NCBI RefSeq assembly: GCF_030440515.1
Contig: NZ_CP076543.1
Coordinates: 1,984,001 to 2,048,000 of the forward strand
From: Streptomyces xanthophaeus
GTDB lineage: Bacteria > Actinomycetota > Actinomycetes > Streptomycetales > Streptomycetaceae
Length of the DNA: 64,000 nucleotides
Direction of reading: 5' to 3'
Part shown: positions 40,503 through 49,913 of the stretch, one piece after another
Layout of the letters: each line of letters starts with the position of its first letter
How positions within the stretch are numbered: the stretch's first letter is position 1
Translations under genes and position numbers: made by a program
Notes under the pieces: generated by a model
Database searches by the model: none
Seen by the model: the letters and a program-made list of their open reading frames with translations, nothing else
Told to the model about the DNA's origin: nothing

Positions 40503-42737
40503 CGGCGGTGTGCGGCTGCCCGCGCGGTACGGGGCCGGCCAGGGCGCGCCGGGGCCTTCGTAGGACTGCTCGGCGGCGGCGTGCAGCGTCCAGTGGGGGT
40601 CGTAGAGGTGGGGGCGGCCGAGGGCGCAGAGGTCGGCGCGGCCGGCCAGCAGCAGGGAGTTCACGTCGTCCCAGGAGGAGATGGCACCGACCGCGATGAC
40701 CGGGACGCCGAGCGCGTTGCGGATCCGGTCGGCGTACGGGGTCTGGTACGAACGCCCGTACTCGGGGGCCTCGTCCGCGACCACCTGGCCCGTCGAGACG
40801 TCGATGGCGTCCGCGCCGCGGGCGGCGAAGGCGGCCGCGATCCGTACCGCCTCCTCGGGCGAGGTGCCTCCGGGTGCCCAGTCGGTGGCCGAGAGGCGGA
40901 CCGTCATCGGGCGGTCGGCGGGCCACACGGCGCGGACCGCGTCGAAGACCTCCAGCGGGAAGCGCAGCCGGTTCTCCAGGGAGCCGCCGTACTCGTCGTC
41001 GCGGTGGTTGGTCAGGGGGGACAGGAAGCCGGAGAGCAGGTAGCCGTGGGCGCAGTGCAGTTCGAGCAGGTCGAATCCGGCGTCGGCGGCGCGGACGGCG
41101 GCGGCCGCGAAATCGGAGCGCAGCGCTTCCAGGTCCGCGCGGGCGAGGGCGCGCGGCAGCGCCGAGACGCCCGGCCGGTAGGGCAGCGCGGAGGCGGCCA
41201 CCAGCGGCCAGTTGCCCTCGGGCAGGGGGTCGTCCATGCCCTCCCACATCACCCGGGTCGAGCCCTTGCGGCCGGCGTGCCCGAGCTGGACGCCGAGGGC
41301 GGTTCCGGGCGCCGAGGTGTGGACGAAGTCGGCGATCCGCTTCCAGGCGGCCGCCTGCTCCTGGGTGTAGAGGCCGGTGCAGCCGGGGGTGATGCGGCCC
41401 TCGGCGGACACGCAGACCATCTCCGTCATCACCAGCCCGGCCCCGCCGAGGGCCCGCCCGCCGAGGTGGACGAGGTGGAAGTCGCCCGGCAGCCCGTCCG
41501 TGGCCGAGTACATGTCCATCGGTGAGACGACGACCCGGTTACGCAGGGTCAGGCCCCGCAGAGTGAAGGGCGTGAACATCGCGGGTGTGCCGTCCGGGCA
41601 GCCGAAGTCCCCTTCCACGGCCCGCGTGAACCGTGCGTCGCGCATCCGCAGGTTGTCGTGCGTGACCCGGCGACTGCGGGTGAGCAGGTTGAAGGCGAAC
41701 TGCCGGGCGGGCTGGTCGACGTAACCGGCGATCTCCTCGAACCAGTGCCGGCTCGCGGCAGCCGCCCGCTGGGTGCTGGCGACCGCCGGGCGGCGGGCGC
41801 TCTCGTAGGCGGCGAGGGCGGCCGGGATGTCGCCCGGCAGGGCGCCCACGGCCTCGGCGAGCGCGAGCGCGTCCTCCACCGCCAGTTTGGTCCCCGACCC
41901 GATGGAGAAGTGGGCGGTGTGCGCCGCGTCGCCGAGCAGCACCGTGTTGCCGTGCGACCAGCGCGCGTTGACGACGGTACGGAACTGCGTCCACGCGGAG
42001 CGGTTGCCGTGCAGCGGGCGCCCGCGCAGGGCCTCGCTGAAGATCTTGGCGCAGCGGGCCGCCGACTCGTCCTCGTCGCACAGGTCGAAGCCGGCCGCCC
42101 GCCACACCTCGTCGCGCATCTCCACGATCACCGTGGAGGCGTCGGCCGCGTAGGGGTAGGCGTGCAGCTGCATGACCCCGTGCTCGGTCTCCGCGATCTC
42201 GAAGCGGAAGGCGTCGAAGGCGAAGTCGGCGGCGAGCCAGATGTAGCGGCAGCGTCCGCCGGTCAGTGCCGGCCCGTAGTGCGCGGCGCCGGCCTCCCGG
42301 ATCGCGCTGTGCACCCCGTCGGCCGCGACCACCAGGTCGTACGAGGCCGCGAGCTCGGCGGCCGCCGGGGCCTCGGAGCGGAAGCGGAGGCGGACGCCGA
42401 GGCCCGCGCAGCGCTCGTGCAGGATCTCCAGCAGCCGGCGCCGCCCGATGGCCGCGAAGCCGTGGCCGCCGGAGGTCAGCAGCCGGCCGCGGTGCACGAT
42501 GTCCACGTCGTCCCAGCGCACGAACTCCGCGCTCAGGGCGGTGTGGACGACGGTGTCGGCCCGCTCGATGCCGCCGAGGGTCTCGTCGGAGAGCACCACG
42601 CCGAAGCCGAAGGTGTCGTCGGGGGCGTTGCGCTCCCAGACCTCCACCGTGTGGCCCTGGCGGGCCAGCAGCGCGGCGGCGTACAGCCCTCCCGGTCCCC
42701 CGCCGACGACGGCGACCCGCATGGCACCAGGAGCCAT
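40488..42737 (-). CDS. bifunctional 2-aminobenzoyl-CoA monooxygenase/reductase (ACMR; annotated salicylyl-CoA 5-hydroxylase/oxidoreductase)
   Basis: The 749-residue fusion has an N-terminal FAD aromatic hydroxylase (about 1-385) with VAVVGGGPGGLYAAALLARQG and VLLGDAAHTAHFSIGSG. The C-terminal Old-Yellow-Enzyme-like FMN reductase (about 390-740) has FTPFTLRGLTLRNRVVVSPMDMYSA, LGHAGRKGS and ELHCAHGYLLSGFLSPLTNHR. This two-domain layout is that of 2-aminobenzoyl-CoA monooxygenase/reductase, which hydroxylates and then reduces the ring of anthraniloyl-CoA without ring-cleaving dioxygenase. The nearby 2-aminobenzoate-type ligase supports that over salicylyl-CoA. It follows the enoyl-CoA hydratase gene by 4 bp. 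Confidence 0.88.
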   Translation of the reverse strand: MAPGAMRVAVVGGGPGGLYAAALLARQGHTVEVWERNAPDDTFGFGVVLSDETLGGIERADTVVHTALSAEFVRWDDVDIVHRGRLLTSGGHGFAAIGRRRLLEILHERCAGLGVRLRFRSEAPAAAELAASYDLVVAADGVHSAIREAGAAHYGPALTGGRCRYIWLAADFAFDAFRFEIAETEHGVMQLHAYPYAADASTVIVEMRDEVWRAAGFDLCDEDESAARCAKIFSEALRGRPLHGNRSAWTQFRTVVNARWSHGNTVLLGDAAHTAHFSIGSGTKLAVEDALALAEAVGALPGDIPAALAAYESARRPAVASTQRAAAASRHWFEEIAGYVDQPARQFAFNLLTRSRRVTHDNLRMRDARFTRAVEGDFGCPDGTPAMFTPFTLRGLTLRNRVVVSPMDMYSATDGLPGDFHLVHLGGRALGGAGLVMTEMVCVSAEGRITPGCTGLYTQEQAAAWKRIADFVHTSAPGTALGVQLGHAGRKGSTRVMWEGMDDPLPEGNWPLVAASALPYRPGVSALPRALARADLEALRSDFAAAAVRAADAGFDLLELHCAHGYLLSGFLSPLTNHRDDEYGGSLENRLRFPLEVFDAVRAVWPADRPMTVRLSATDWAPGGTSPEEAVRIAAAFAARGADAIDVSTGQVVADEAPEYGRSYQTPYADRIRNALGVPVIAVGAISSWDDVNSLLLAGRADLCALGRPHLYDPHWTLHAAAEQSYEGPGAPWPAPYRAGSRTPPTGRG

Positions 42738-42741
42738 GTGA

Positions 42742-43569
42742 CTACCTGCCCTTCCACTCCGGCGGCCGCTTCCCGGTGAAGGCGGCGTGGAACTCCGCGT
42801 AGTCCTGGCCGTGCATCAGCAGGGCCTGCGTGTTGGCGTCCAGTTCGACGGACGCGGCCAGCGGCATGTCGAGCTCGGCGGTGAGCAGGGCCTTGGTCTG
42901 CGCGTGGGCGAGGGCGGGGCCCGCGGCCAGGCGTGCGGCGAGTTCGGCGGCCCGTACGTGGGCCTTGCCCTCCTCGGTGAGCTCGCTGAGGAGGCCGATC
43001 CGCTCGGCCTCGGGCGCGTGGACGGGCTCTCCGAGCATCAGCAGGCGGGTGGCGTGGCCGAGGCCGACGACCCGGGGGAGCAGGTAGGCCGCGCCCATGT
43101 CGCCGCCGGAGAGGCCGACGCGGGTGAAGAGGAAGGCGAAGCGGGCGGTGGGGTCGGCGATCCGGAAGTCGGCGGCGAGCGCGAGGACGGCTCCGGCCCC
43201 GGCGGCCACCCCGTGCACGGCGGCGATCACCGGGAAGGGGCATTCGCGGATGGCGCGCACCACCTGGCCGGTCATCCGGTTGAAGTCGAGGAGCTGGGCC
43301 GTGTCCATGGCGAGGGTGGCGCCGATGATCTCGTCGACGTCCCCGCCGGAGCAGAAGCCGCGCCCCTCGCCGCCGAGCACGAGGGCGCGTACGGAGCGCT
43401 CGCGGGACAGTTCGCCGAGCAGATCGCGCAGGTCGGCGTAGGCGCCGAAGGTGAGCGCGTTCAGCTTCTCGGGGCGGTCGAAGGTGACGGTGGCGACGCC
43501 GTCCTGCCGGGTGACCCGGAGGTGGTGCCACCGTTCGGTCGCTGGTGTGGAACCGGTGAAGGGGCTCAC
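42742..43569 (-). CDS. enoyl-CoA hydratase family protein
   Basis: The 275-residue crotonase has the oxyanion-hole segments ALVLGGEGRGFCSGGDVDEI and IAAVHGVAAGAGAVLALAADFRIA. The usual catalytic glutamate pair is altered: the helix after ADFRIADPTARFAFLFTRVGLSGGDMGAAYLLPRVVG carries Gly-Asp where hydratases often have Glu. It may therefore hydrolyse or hydrate a ring-derived CoA ester rather than a plain enoyl-CoA. The start is a GTG at 43569 with a weak ribosome site. It is the first gene of an operon with ACMR, under the second copy of the PaaX-type palindrome. Confidence 0.87.
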   Translation of the reverse strand: MSPFTGSTPATERWHHLRVTRQDGVATVTFDRPEKLNALTFGAYADLRDLLGELSRERSVRALVLGGEGRGFCSGGDVDEIIGATLAMDTAQLLDFNRMTGQVVRAIRECPFPVIAAVHGVAAGAGAVLALAADFRIADPTARFAFLFTRVGLSGGDMGAAYLLPRVVGLGHATRLLMLGEPVHAPEAERIGLLSELTEEGKAHVRAAELAARLAAGPALAHAQTKALLTAELDMPLAASVELDANTQALLMHGQDYAEFHAAFTGKRPPEWKGR

Positions 43570-43592
43570 GCCACCGAAGATATCACCAGATC

Positions 43593-43606
43593 GTGACTGC
43601 CGTCAC
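43593..43606. promoter_or_regulatory. candidate PaaX operator, hydratase/ACMR promoter (perfect palindrome)
   Basis: GTGAC-TGCC-GTCAC is a perfect 5-bp inverted repeat 24 bp upstream of the hydratase start. Thirteen of its bases, including the central TGCC, match 35673-35685. The conserved non-palindromic centre argues for shared ancestry or a shared protein rather than chance. Confidence 0.6.
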
Positions 43607-43645
43607 AGAAGCACGACATATTCGCGCCGCGGGGTGCCTGCCGGA

Positions 43646-44191
43646 ATGAGAATTCGACTTCGTATCGTTGAAACCGGGAGTTCACCATTCCCACCCTGCC
43701 CCGACCTCGACCCCGACCCCGACCCCGGAACGGATGGCCCTTCCTTGCCCGACGCCTCCGCCTGGCGGATCGCCCTGCCCCACACGGCCGCCGCCGTACC
43801 CATGGCCCGCGCCCTCGTCCGCACGGCGCTGGCCGACACCGACGCGCCCGCCGACCGGGACACCGCGGAGCTCCTGACGGCGGAACTGGTCGCCAACGCC
43901 GTGGAGCACACCAGCCCCGGCGCCCCGATCGAGCTCGTCGTGGAACTGCGCGCGAACGGCTGCCAGGTCGAGGTCCACGACGGCGACCCGTGCCCGCCCG
44001 GCGGCCTGTCGGCCCGTCCGGACACCGGCCGGCCCGACCCCTGGCAGGAGCACGGCCGCGGCCTGCTGCTAATCCGGAGCCTGAGCTCCGACTGCGGCCA
44101 CCGCCCCACCCCGTACGGCAAGGCCGTGTGGTTCACGCTGCCCGCACAGCGCACCGGCACAGGCACCGGCACCGGCACCGGCACCGCCTGA
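43646..44191 (+). CDS. ATP-binding protein, anti-sigma factor (RsbW/SpoIIAB-like) kinase type
   Basis: The protein has 181 residues from the ATG at 43646. After a 35-residue acidic, Pro-rich leader, the HATPase domain shows the N-box in LLTAELVANAVEHTSPGAPIELVVELR, the G1-like segment VEVHDGDPCPPG and the late EHGRGLLLIRSLSSDCGHRPTPYGKAVWFTL. Streptomyces has dozens of these single-domain ATPases, most with unknown partners. No sigma factor or antagonist gene is adjacent. The C-terminus is a hexanucleotide repeat encoding GTGTGTGTGTA, probably unstructured. Confidence 0.82.
   Translation: MRIRLRIVETGSSPFPPCPDLDPDPDPGTDGPSLPDASAWRIALPHTAAAVPMARALVRTALADTDAPADRDTAELLTAELVANAVEHTSPGAPIELVVELRANGCQVEVHDGDPCPPGGLSARPDTGRPDPWQEHGRGLLLIRSLSSDCGHRPTPYGKAVWFTLPAQRTGTGTGTGTGTA
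44153..44188 (+). repeat. hexanucleotide repeat (ACCGGC) at the end of the ATPase gene
   Basis: Six 6-bp units, mostly ACCGGC, encode the Gly-Thr tail of the ATP-binding protein. In-frame slippage would only change tail length. Confidence 0.8.
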
Positions 44192-44203
44192 CGCGGTGTA
44201 TGA

Positions 44204-45223
44204 CTATGCGTCACCCCGGGCGGGCCGCCCGAGGGTGGCGACGAGCACGGCCTTGATGGTGTGCAGCCGGTTCTCGGCCTCGTCGAAGACGATGGAGTGC
44301 TCCGACTCGAACACCTCGTCCGTCACCTCCAGGGAGTCGAGCCCGTGCCGCTCGTGGATCTCCCGGGCCACCTTGGTGCCGAGGTCGTGGAAGGCCGGCA
44401 GGCAGTGCATGAACTTCACGTCCGGGTTCCCGGTGGCGCGCAGCACGTCCATGGTCACCGCGTACGGGGACAGGACCGCGATCCGCTCGTCCCAGACCTC
44501 CTTGGGCTCCCCCATGGACACCCAGATGTCGGTCACGACGAAGTCCGCCCCGGCGACCCCCTCGGCAACCTCCTCGGTCAGGGTGAGCCGGGCTCCGCTC
44601 TCCGCCGCGAGCTCCCGCGCCGCGGCCACCACCGACTCGGCGGGCCAGTAGGACCGGGGCGCGACGATCCGCACGTCCATGCCCAGCAGCGCACCGGTCA
44701 CGAGGTAGGAGTTGCCCATGTTGAAGCGGGCGTCGCCGAGGTAGGCGAAGGCGATCCGGTGCAGCGGCTTGGTGGTGTGCTCGGTCATGGTGAGCAGGTC
44801 GGCCAGCATCTGGGTCGGGTGCCAGTCGTCGGTGAGTCCGTTGAAGACGGGGACGCCCGAGTGGGCGGCGAGCTCCTCGACGGCCTGCTGGCTGTCACCC
44901 CGGTACTCGATCCCGTCGAACATCCGGCCGAGCACCCGGGCGGTGTCCTTGACCGACTCCTTGTGGCCCATCTGGGAGCCGGCGGGGTCGAGGTAGGTGG
45001 TGTGCGCGCCCTGGTCCGCAGCGGCGACCTCGAAGGCGCAGCGGGTCCGGGTGGAGGTCTTCTCGAAGATCAGTGCGATGTTCCTGCCCTGGAGCAGCCG
45101 CTGCTCGACCCCGGCCTTCTTGGCGGCCTTCAGGTCGGCGGCGAGCTCGATCAGACCGCGGAACTCGGCGGCCGTGAAGTCCAGCTCCTTGAGAAAACTG
45201 CGGCCGGCGAGGTCGGTGGCCAT
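44204..45223 (-). CDS. arcB: ornithine carbamoyltransferase, probably catabolic
   Basis: The 339-residue enzyme has carbamoyl-phosphate-binding [15 protein letters not shown], the [28 protein letters not shown] loop, ornithine-binding [10 protein letters not shown] and the catalytic [10 protein letters not shown]. It is full length for the family. It lies downstream of arcA on the same strand, so it likely converts citrulline and phosphate to ornithine and carbamoyl phosphate. A carbamate kinase gene is not in the window. A 169-bp gap with a strong hairpin separates it from arcA, and AT-rich DNA with a palindrome precedes it, so it has its own promoter. Confidence 0.93.
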   Translation of the reverse strand: MATDLAGRSFLKELDFTAAEFRGLIELAADLKAAKKAGVEQRLLQGRNIALIFEKTSTRTRCAFEVAAADQGAHTTYLDPAGSQMGHKESVKDTARVLGRMFDGIEYRGDSQQAVEELAAHSGVPVFNGLTDDWHPTQMLADLLTMTEHTTKPLHRIAFAYLGDARFNMGNSYLVTGALLGMDVRIVAPRSYWPAESVVAAARELAAESGARLTLTEEVAEGVAGADFVVTDIWVSMGEPKEVWDERIAVLSPYAVTMDVLRATGNPDVKFMHCLPAFHDLGTKVAREIHERHGLDSLEVTDEVFESEHSIVFDEAENRLHTIKAVLVATLGRPARGDA

Positions 45224-45276
45224 GGGGTCGCTCCAGCGTCACGGTGACAGGGGATGTTGGAAGTCTATACGATCCT

Positions 45277-45292
45277 CTGTATTGATATACAG
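45277..45292. promoter_or_regulatory. palindrome upstream of arcB (candidate operator)
   Basis: CTGTAT-TGAT-ATACAG is a perfect 6-bp inverted repeat in an AT-rich patch that stands out in this GC-rich DNA. On the minus strand TATAGA follows about 15 bp later and is a plausible -10 box for arcB. The binding protein is unknown; the sequence does not match the usual actinomycete ArgR box. Confidence 0.5.
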
Positions 45293-45293
45293 A

Positions 45294-45321
45294 CCGGGCC
45301 CGGGACCTCTCCCGGGCCCGG
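45294..45321 (-). terminator. terminator between arcA and arcB
   Basis: A perfect 12-bp stem (CCGGGCCCGGGA with TCCCGGGCCCGG) has a CCTC loop. It directly precedes the arcB operator, so arcA transcripts should stop here and arcB must start anew. Confidence 0.78.
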
Positions 45322-45392
45322 AACCCCTCCCCCGGGCGCGGCCCGCGCAGGCGCCGGCCCCGGCCCGCCTCAGGCCCCGCCCCCGGCCCGCC

Positions 45393-46619
45393 TCAGACCG
45401 CGTCCCGCTCGACGGGACAGCTCATGCAGCGCGGCCCGCCCCGGCCCCGCCCCAGCTCGCTGCCCGGGATCTCGATCACCTCGATGCCCATCTTGCGCAG
45501 GTGCGTGTTGGTCGTCACGTTCCGCTCGTAGGCGACGACCACCCCCGGCTCCACGGCGAGCACGTTGCACCCGTCGTCCCACTGCTCGCGCTCCGCCGAG
45601 TGCACGTCCTGCGTCGCGGTCAGCACCCGGATCGAGTCCAGGCCGAGCGCCCCCGCGATGGCCCGGTGCATGTGGTCCTCCGGGTGGTCGGTGACCTTCA
45701 GCTCCTGCGGCCCGCCGCCCGGCTCGATCGTGTAGGAGGGGAGCATCCCGAGCCCGGCGTACTGAGTGAACGTATCTCCGTCGACCATCGTCATCACCGT
45801 GTCCAGGTGCATGAAGGCCCGCGACTTGGGCATGTCCAGCGCCACGATGGACGTCGCCGAACCGGCGGCGAACAGGCCGCGTGCCAGCATCTCCACCGCC
45901 TGCGGGGTGGTCCGCTCGCTCATCCCGATCAGCACCGCCCCGTTGCCGATGACCAGGACGTCCCCGCCCTCGATCGTCGACGGGTAGTCCGCCTGCCCCT
46001 GCGACCAGTAGTGGAAGGCGCCGGAGGTGGTGAAGAGCGGGTGGTGCTTGTAGATCGCCTCGAAGTGGACCGTCTCGCGCTGCCGGGCGGGCCAGCGCAT
46101 CGCGTTGATGGACACCCCGTCGTAGATCCAGGCGGAGGTGTCCCGGGTGAAGAGGTGGTTGGGCAGCGGGCCCAGCAGGAAGCCGTCCAGGTCCAGGGCG
46201 TGGAAGCGCACGGACACCGGCTCGGCGTGCCGCTCCAGGAACTCCCGCTTGGTCATCCCGCCGACCAGGGCCTCCGCCAGCTCGGCCGAGGTCAGCCCGT
46301 CGAAGACCGACCGCAGGTGGTCGGTGGCGAGCGGCCCATACTCCTTCTCGTCGAAGACCCGGTCCAGCACGAGGTGTCTCGCCTCCGGGATGTCGAGGGC
46401 CTCGCACAGGAGGTCACCGAAGAGGTGGACCTCCACGCCCCGGTCCCGCAGCACGTCCGCGAAGCCGTCGTGCTCCTGGCGGGCCCGGCGCACCCACAGC
46501 ACGTCGTCGAAGAGGAGTGCGTCCTTGTTGCTCGGTGTGAGCCGCTTCAGCTCCAGGTCGGGCCGGTGGAGGATGACGCGGCGAAGCCGCCCGGTCTCGG
46601 AGTCGACATGGAATCCCAT
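45393..46619 (-). CDS. arcA: arginine deiminase
   Basis: From the ATG at 46619 the protein has 408 residues ([31 protein letters not shown]); an in-frame GTG three codons earlier is possible. Guanidino-modifying enzyme motifs are present: [63 protein letters not shown] and the catalytic Cys398 in GGPRCMSCP. It hydrolyses arginine to citrulline and ammonia, the first step of the arginine deiminase pathway. With arcB downstream it forms a partial arc cluster; carbamate kinase must be elsewhere. Confidence 0.94.
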   Translation of the reverse strand: MGFHVDSETGRLRRVILHRPDLELKRLTPSNKDALLFDDVLWVRRARQEHDGFADVLRDRGVEVHLFGDLLCEALDIPEARHLVLDRVFDEKEYGPLATDHLRSVFDGLTSAELAEALVGGMTKREFLERHAEPVSVRFHALDLDGFLLGPLPNHLFTRDTSAWIYDGVSINAMRWPARQRETVHFEAIYKHHPLFTTSGAFHYWSQGQADYPSTIEGGDVLVIGNGAVLIGMSERTTPQAVEMLARGLFAAGSATSIVALDMPKSRAFMHLDTVMTMVDGDTFTQYAGLGMLPSYTIEPGGGPQELKVTDHPEDHMHRAIAGALGLDSIRVLTATQDVHSAEREQWDDGCNVLAVEPGVVVAYERNVTTNTHLRKMGIEVIEIPGSELGRGRGGPRCMSCPVERDAV

Positions 46620-46665
46620 GCCGTACACATTCCCAGACCGAACGGCTTTTTGACGTGGCGTCCGC

Positions 46666-47178
46666 TCAGCGAGGGGTGGTGAGGCCGAGAAGCGCCGAGG
46701 GGGCCCCGGTGAGCTCCGGGGTGGTCAGGCCCAGTTCGGGCGTGGTCAGGTTCGGCACTCCGGAGTTGGAGGCGTCCGGCATCGTCAGCAGACCGCCGGC
46801 GACCAGGCCGGGGGTCCGGGCGAGCAGGTCGGTGGCGGGCGCCTCGACGGAACCCTCGCCGTCCGTCTCCGGCTTGCCCAGCAGGTTCGGCACCGGGGAG
46901 GTGACGAGGGTGCTGCCGAGCTCGGTGCCGATCGGGAGCGACGGGAGCAGTGGGGTCGGAAGCATGTTCCCCTTGTGGAAGCGGGGTGACTCGGGCGCTC
47001 CCACGACCGGCATCGGCACGCCCGTGCCCACGCGCGGGGTGTCCACGCCCAGCGTGGTCTTCACGGCGTCGAGCGGGACATCGACCGGCACCGACTGGGC
47101 CATGGCCGGGGTGGCCGCTCCGGCCGCAGCCATACAGGTCATGAGTGCCGCAATGCTTCCGCGCGCGGTCATCTTCAT
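46666..47178 (-). CDS. secreted protein, hypothetical
   Basis: The protein has 170 residues. The N-terminus [29 protein letters not shown] is a clear Sec signal with cleavage after AMA. The mature part has few charges and is rich in Pro, Leu, Thr and Gly, with loose repeats of the type (L/N)[15 protein letters not shown] near the end. No cysteine remains after cleavage. It has no membrane anchor or sortase motif. The low-complexity mature region suggests a cell-wall-associated or extracellular structural role, but I recognise no family. Confidence 0.68.
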   Translation of the reverse strand: MKMTARGSIAALMTCMAAAGAATPAMAQSVPVDVPLDAVKTTLGVDTPRVGTGVPMPVVGAPESPRFHKGNMLPTPLLPSLPIGTELGSTLVTSPVPNLLGKPETDGEGSVEAPATDLLARTPGLVAGGLLTMPDASNSGVPNLTTPELGLTTPELTGAPSALLGLTTPR

Positions 47179-47357
47179 AGGTGACGTTCCGTCCTTCCAG
47201 GGTCGCGGACATTCCGCTGCCCTGGATGAACGATCCCGCCGGTGGTTTCCCCGGAGTTCTCCGCGAAAGTTCCCCCATACGACCTAATTCGAGGCCGTAC
47301 GGGGGCCACCCCTTTACGGGCCGTGCTGACGCGGCCCCCTCGCGCGGCCGGGCCGGC

Positions 47358-49913
47358 TCACAGGCGCGGGTCGACCGGCTCCGACTCCAGTGCCAGCACC
47401 GCGAAGACCGCCTCGTGGACCCGCCACAGCGGCTCGTCGGCCGCCAGCCGGTCCAGCGCCTCCAGCCCGAGCGCGTACTCGCGCAGGGCGAGCGAGCGCT
47501 TGTGCCCGAGGAACCGGTCGCGCAGCCGCTCCAGGTGATCCGGACGGGTGTACTCCGGGCCGTAGATGATCCGCAGGTACTCGCGCCCGCGCACCTTGAC
47601 CCCGGGCTGGACCAGCCGGCCCTTGCCGTCCTTGGCGTACGCCTGGAGCGGCTTGACGACCATGCCCTCGCCGCCTGCGGCCGTCAGCTCCAGCCACCAG
47701 TCGGTGCCGGCCCGTACGGAATCCTCGTCCGCGGTGTCCACCAGGATCCGGCCGGTGCGCCGGAGCAGTCCGGTACCGGCCGCCTCGTCCGCGGCGACCA
47801 GCCGGTCCAGCCAGAACAGCTGCTCGTCGTGGGGCACCGCGGCCAGCGACCGCCCGGCCACCGCCAGCAGCTGGAACGGCGCGAACCGTACGCCGTCCAG
47901 GCCGTCGGTGGTCCAGCAGTAGCGCCGGTAGGAATCGGTGAAGGCGGCCGCGTCGGCGGCCCGGCCGCGCTGGCGCTCCAGCAGCTCGCCGGTGTCGACG
48001 CCCCGGGCGGTGGCCGCCTCCAGGGCGGCGATGGCGCCCGGGAAGACGGCGCCGGAGGCCGCGCCGACGGCGGCGTACTGGTTGCGCAGCAGGCCGGCGG
48101 ACTTCAGGGACCAGGGCAGGAGTTCCCCGTCGATCAGCAGCCAGTCGGTGTCGAGCTCCTCCCAGAGGCCGGCGTCGGTGACGGCCGAGCGCAGCCGGGT
48201 GAGGACCTCCTCGGTGACCTCCGGATCCTTGAAGAAGGGCCGCCCGGTGCGGGTGTAGACGGAGCCGGTCGGGCCGTCGACGCCGAAGCGGGTCCGGGCC
48301 GCGTCGGCGTCCTTGCAGACGAGGACGGTGGCGCGGGAGCCCATGTGCTTCTCCTCGCACACCACCTGGGCGATGCCGTCCCCCCGGTACTGGGCGAAGG
48401 CCTCGGCCGGGTGCTCCAGGTAGCCCTCCTCGCGGGAGGTGGCCGTGGGCGCCATGGTCGGCGGCAGGTACGGGACGAGGCGGGGGTCGACCGCGAAGCG
48501 GCTCATGACCTCCAGGGCCGCCGCCGCGTTCTCCTCGCGCACGTTCACGTTGCCCAGGTGCCGGGTCTCCACGACCCGGCGGCCGTGCACGTCCGCCAGG
48601 TCGAGCGGGCGGCCGTCGTGCCCGCCCGGCGCCTCGGCGACGAGCGGCTTGACCGGTTCGTACCAGACCTTCTCGGCCGGTACGTCGACCAGTTCGCGCT
48701 CGGGCCAGCGCAGGGCGGTCATCCGGCCGCCGAACACGGCGCCGGTGTCGAGGCAGATGGTGTTGTTGATCCAGGTGGTGTCGGGGACCGGGGTGTGGCC
48801 GTAGACCACGACGGCCTTGCCCCGGTAGTCCTCGGCCCACGGGTAGCGCACGGGCAGGCCGAACTCGTCGGTCTCGCCGGTGGTTTCCCCGTAGAGGGCG
48901 TGCGAGCGGACCCGGCCGGAGGTGCGGCCGTGGTACTTCTCGGGCAGACCGGCGTGGCAGACCACCAGCTTGCCGCCGTCGAGGACGTAGTGGCTGACGA
49001 GGCCGCGGATGAACTCCCGTACCTCCTGGACGAACTCCTCCGGCTCCCCCTCCAGCTGCTCGATGGTCTCGGCGAGGCCGTGGGTCCGCTGGACCTTGGA
49101 GCCCTTCAGGTAACGGCCGAGCTTGTTCTCGTGGTTCCCGGGCACGCACAGGGCGTTGCCGGACTTCACCATGCCCATGACGCGGCGCAGGACGCCGGGG
49201 CTGTCGGGGCCGCGGTCGACCAGGTCGCCGACGAAGACGGTGGTGCGGCCCTCGGGGTGGACCCCGTCCTCGTAGCCGAGCTTGGCGAGCAGGGTCTCCA
49301 GCTCGGAGGAACAGCCGTGGATGTCGCCGACGATGTCGAAGGGGCCGGTGAGGTGGGTGAGGTCGTTGAACCGCTTCTCCAGGACCACCTCGGCGCTCTC
49401 GGCCTCCTCGACGGAGCGCAGTACGTGGACCTTGCGGAAGCCCTCGCGCTCCAGACCGCGCAGCGAGCGCCGCAGGTCGCGGCGGTGCCGCTGGATGACC
49501 GCACGGGGCAGGCCAGCCCGGTCGGGGCGGGCGGCGTTGCGTTCGGCGCAGACCTCCTCGGGCATGTCCAGGACGATGGCGATCGGCAGGACGTCGTGCG
49601 CGCGGGCGAGCTGGACCAGCTGCCTGCGGGCGTCGGCCTGGACGCTGGTGGCGTCGACGACGGTGAGGCGGCCGGCGGCGAGGCGCTTGCCCGCGATGTA
49701 GTGCAGGACGTCGAAGGCGTCGCGGCTGGCGCTCTGGTCGTTCTCGTCGTCGGAGACCAGGCCCCGGCAGTAGTCGGAGGAGATGACCTCGGTGGCCTTG
49801 AAGTGCTTGCGGGCGAAGGTGGACTTGCCCGATCCGGTGGCCCCGATCAGGACGACGAGGGACAGGTCGGTGACGGGAAGTGTGCGCGTACGGGGGGTCT
49901 CGGTGCTGGTCAT
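47358..49913 (-). CDS. pnkp: polynucleotide kinase-phosphatase, bacterial RNA repair (Pnkp)
   Basis: The 851-residue protein has three domains. The 5'-kinase (1-175) has Walker A VVLIGATGSGKST. The metallophosphatase (180-430) has FDIVGDIHGCSSELE, FVGDLVDRGPDSP and CVPGNHENKLGR, which removes 2',3'-cyclic ends. The C-terminal ligase-like adenylyltransferase (about 480-851) has nucleotidyl lysine Lys522 in CEEKHMGSRA. This is the bacterial Pnkp that seals cleaved RNA with Hen1, whose gene lies directly upstream with ATGA overlap. A frame continuing upstream through hen1 is not used. It heals tRNAs cut by ribotoxins and is full length for the family. Confidence 0.93.
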   Translation of the reverse strand: MTSTETPRTRTLPVTDLSLVVLIGATGSGKSTFARKHFKATEVISSDYCRGLVSDDENDQSASRDAFDVLHYIAGKRLAAGRLTVVDATSVQADARRQLVQLARAHDVLPIAIVLDMPEEVCAERNAARPDRAGLPRAVIQRHRRDLRRSLRGLEREGFRKVHVLRSVEEAESAEVVLEKRFNDLTHLTGPFDIVGDIHGCSSELETLLAKLGYEDGVHPEGRTTVFVGDLVDRGPDSPGVLRRVMGMVKSGNALCVPGNHENKLGRYLKGSKVQRTHGLAETIEQLEGEPEEFVQEVREFIRGLVSHYVLDGGKLVVCHAGLPEKYHGRTSGRVRSHALYGETTGETDEFGLPVRYPWAEDYRGKAVVVYGHTPVPDTTWINNTICLDTGAVFGGRMTALRWPERELVDVPAEKVWYEPVKPLVAEAPGGHDGRPLDLADVHGRRVVETRHLGNVNVREENAAAALEVMSRFAVDPRLVPYLPPTMAPTATSREEGYLEHPAEAFAQYRGDGIAQVVCEEKHMGSRATVLVCKDADAARTRFGVDGPTGSVYTRTGRPFFKDPEVTEEVLTRLRSAVTDAGLWEELDTDWLLIDGELLPWSLKSAGLLRNQYAAVGAASGAVFPGAIAALEAATARGVDTGELLERQRGRAADAAAFTDSYRRYCWTTDGLDGVRFAPFQLLAVAGRSLAAVPHDEQLFWLDRLVAADEAAGTGLLRRTGRILVDTADEDSVRAGTDWWLELTAAGGEGMVVKPLQAYAKDGKGRLVQPGVKVRGREYLRIIYGPEYTRPDHLERLRDRFLGHKRSLALREYALGLEALDRLAADEPLWRVHEAVFAVLALESEPVDPRL

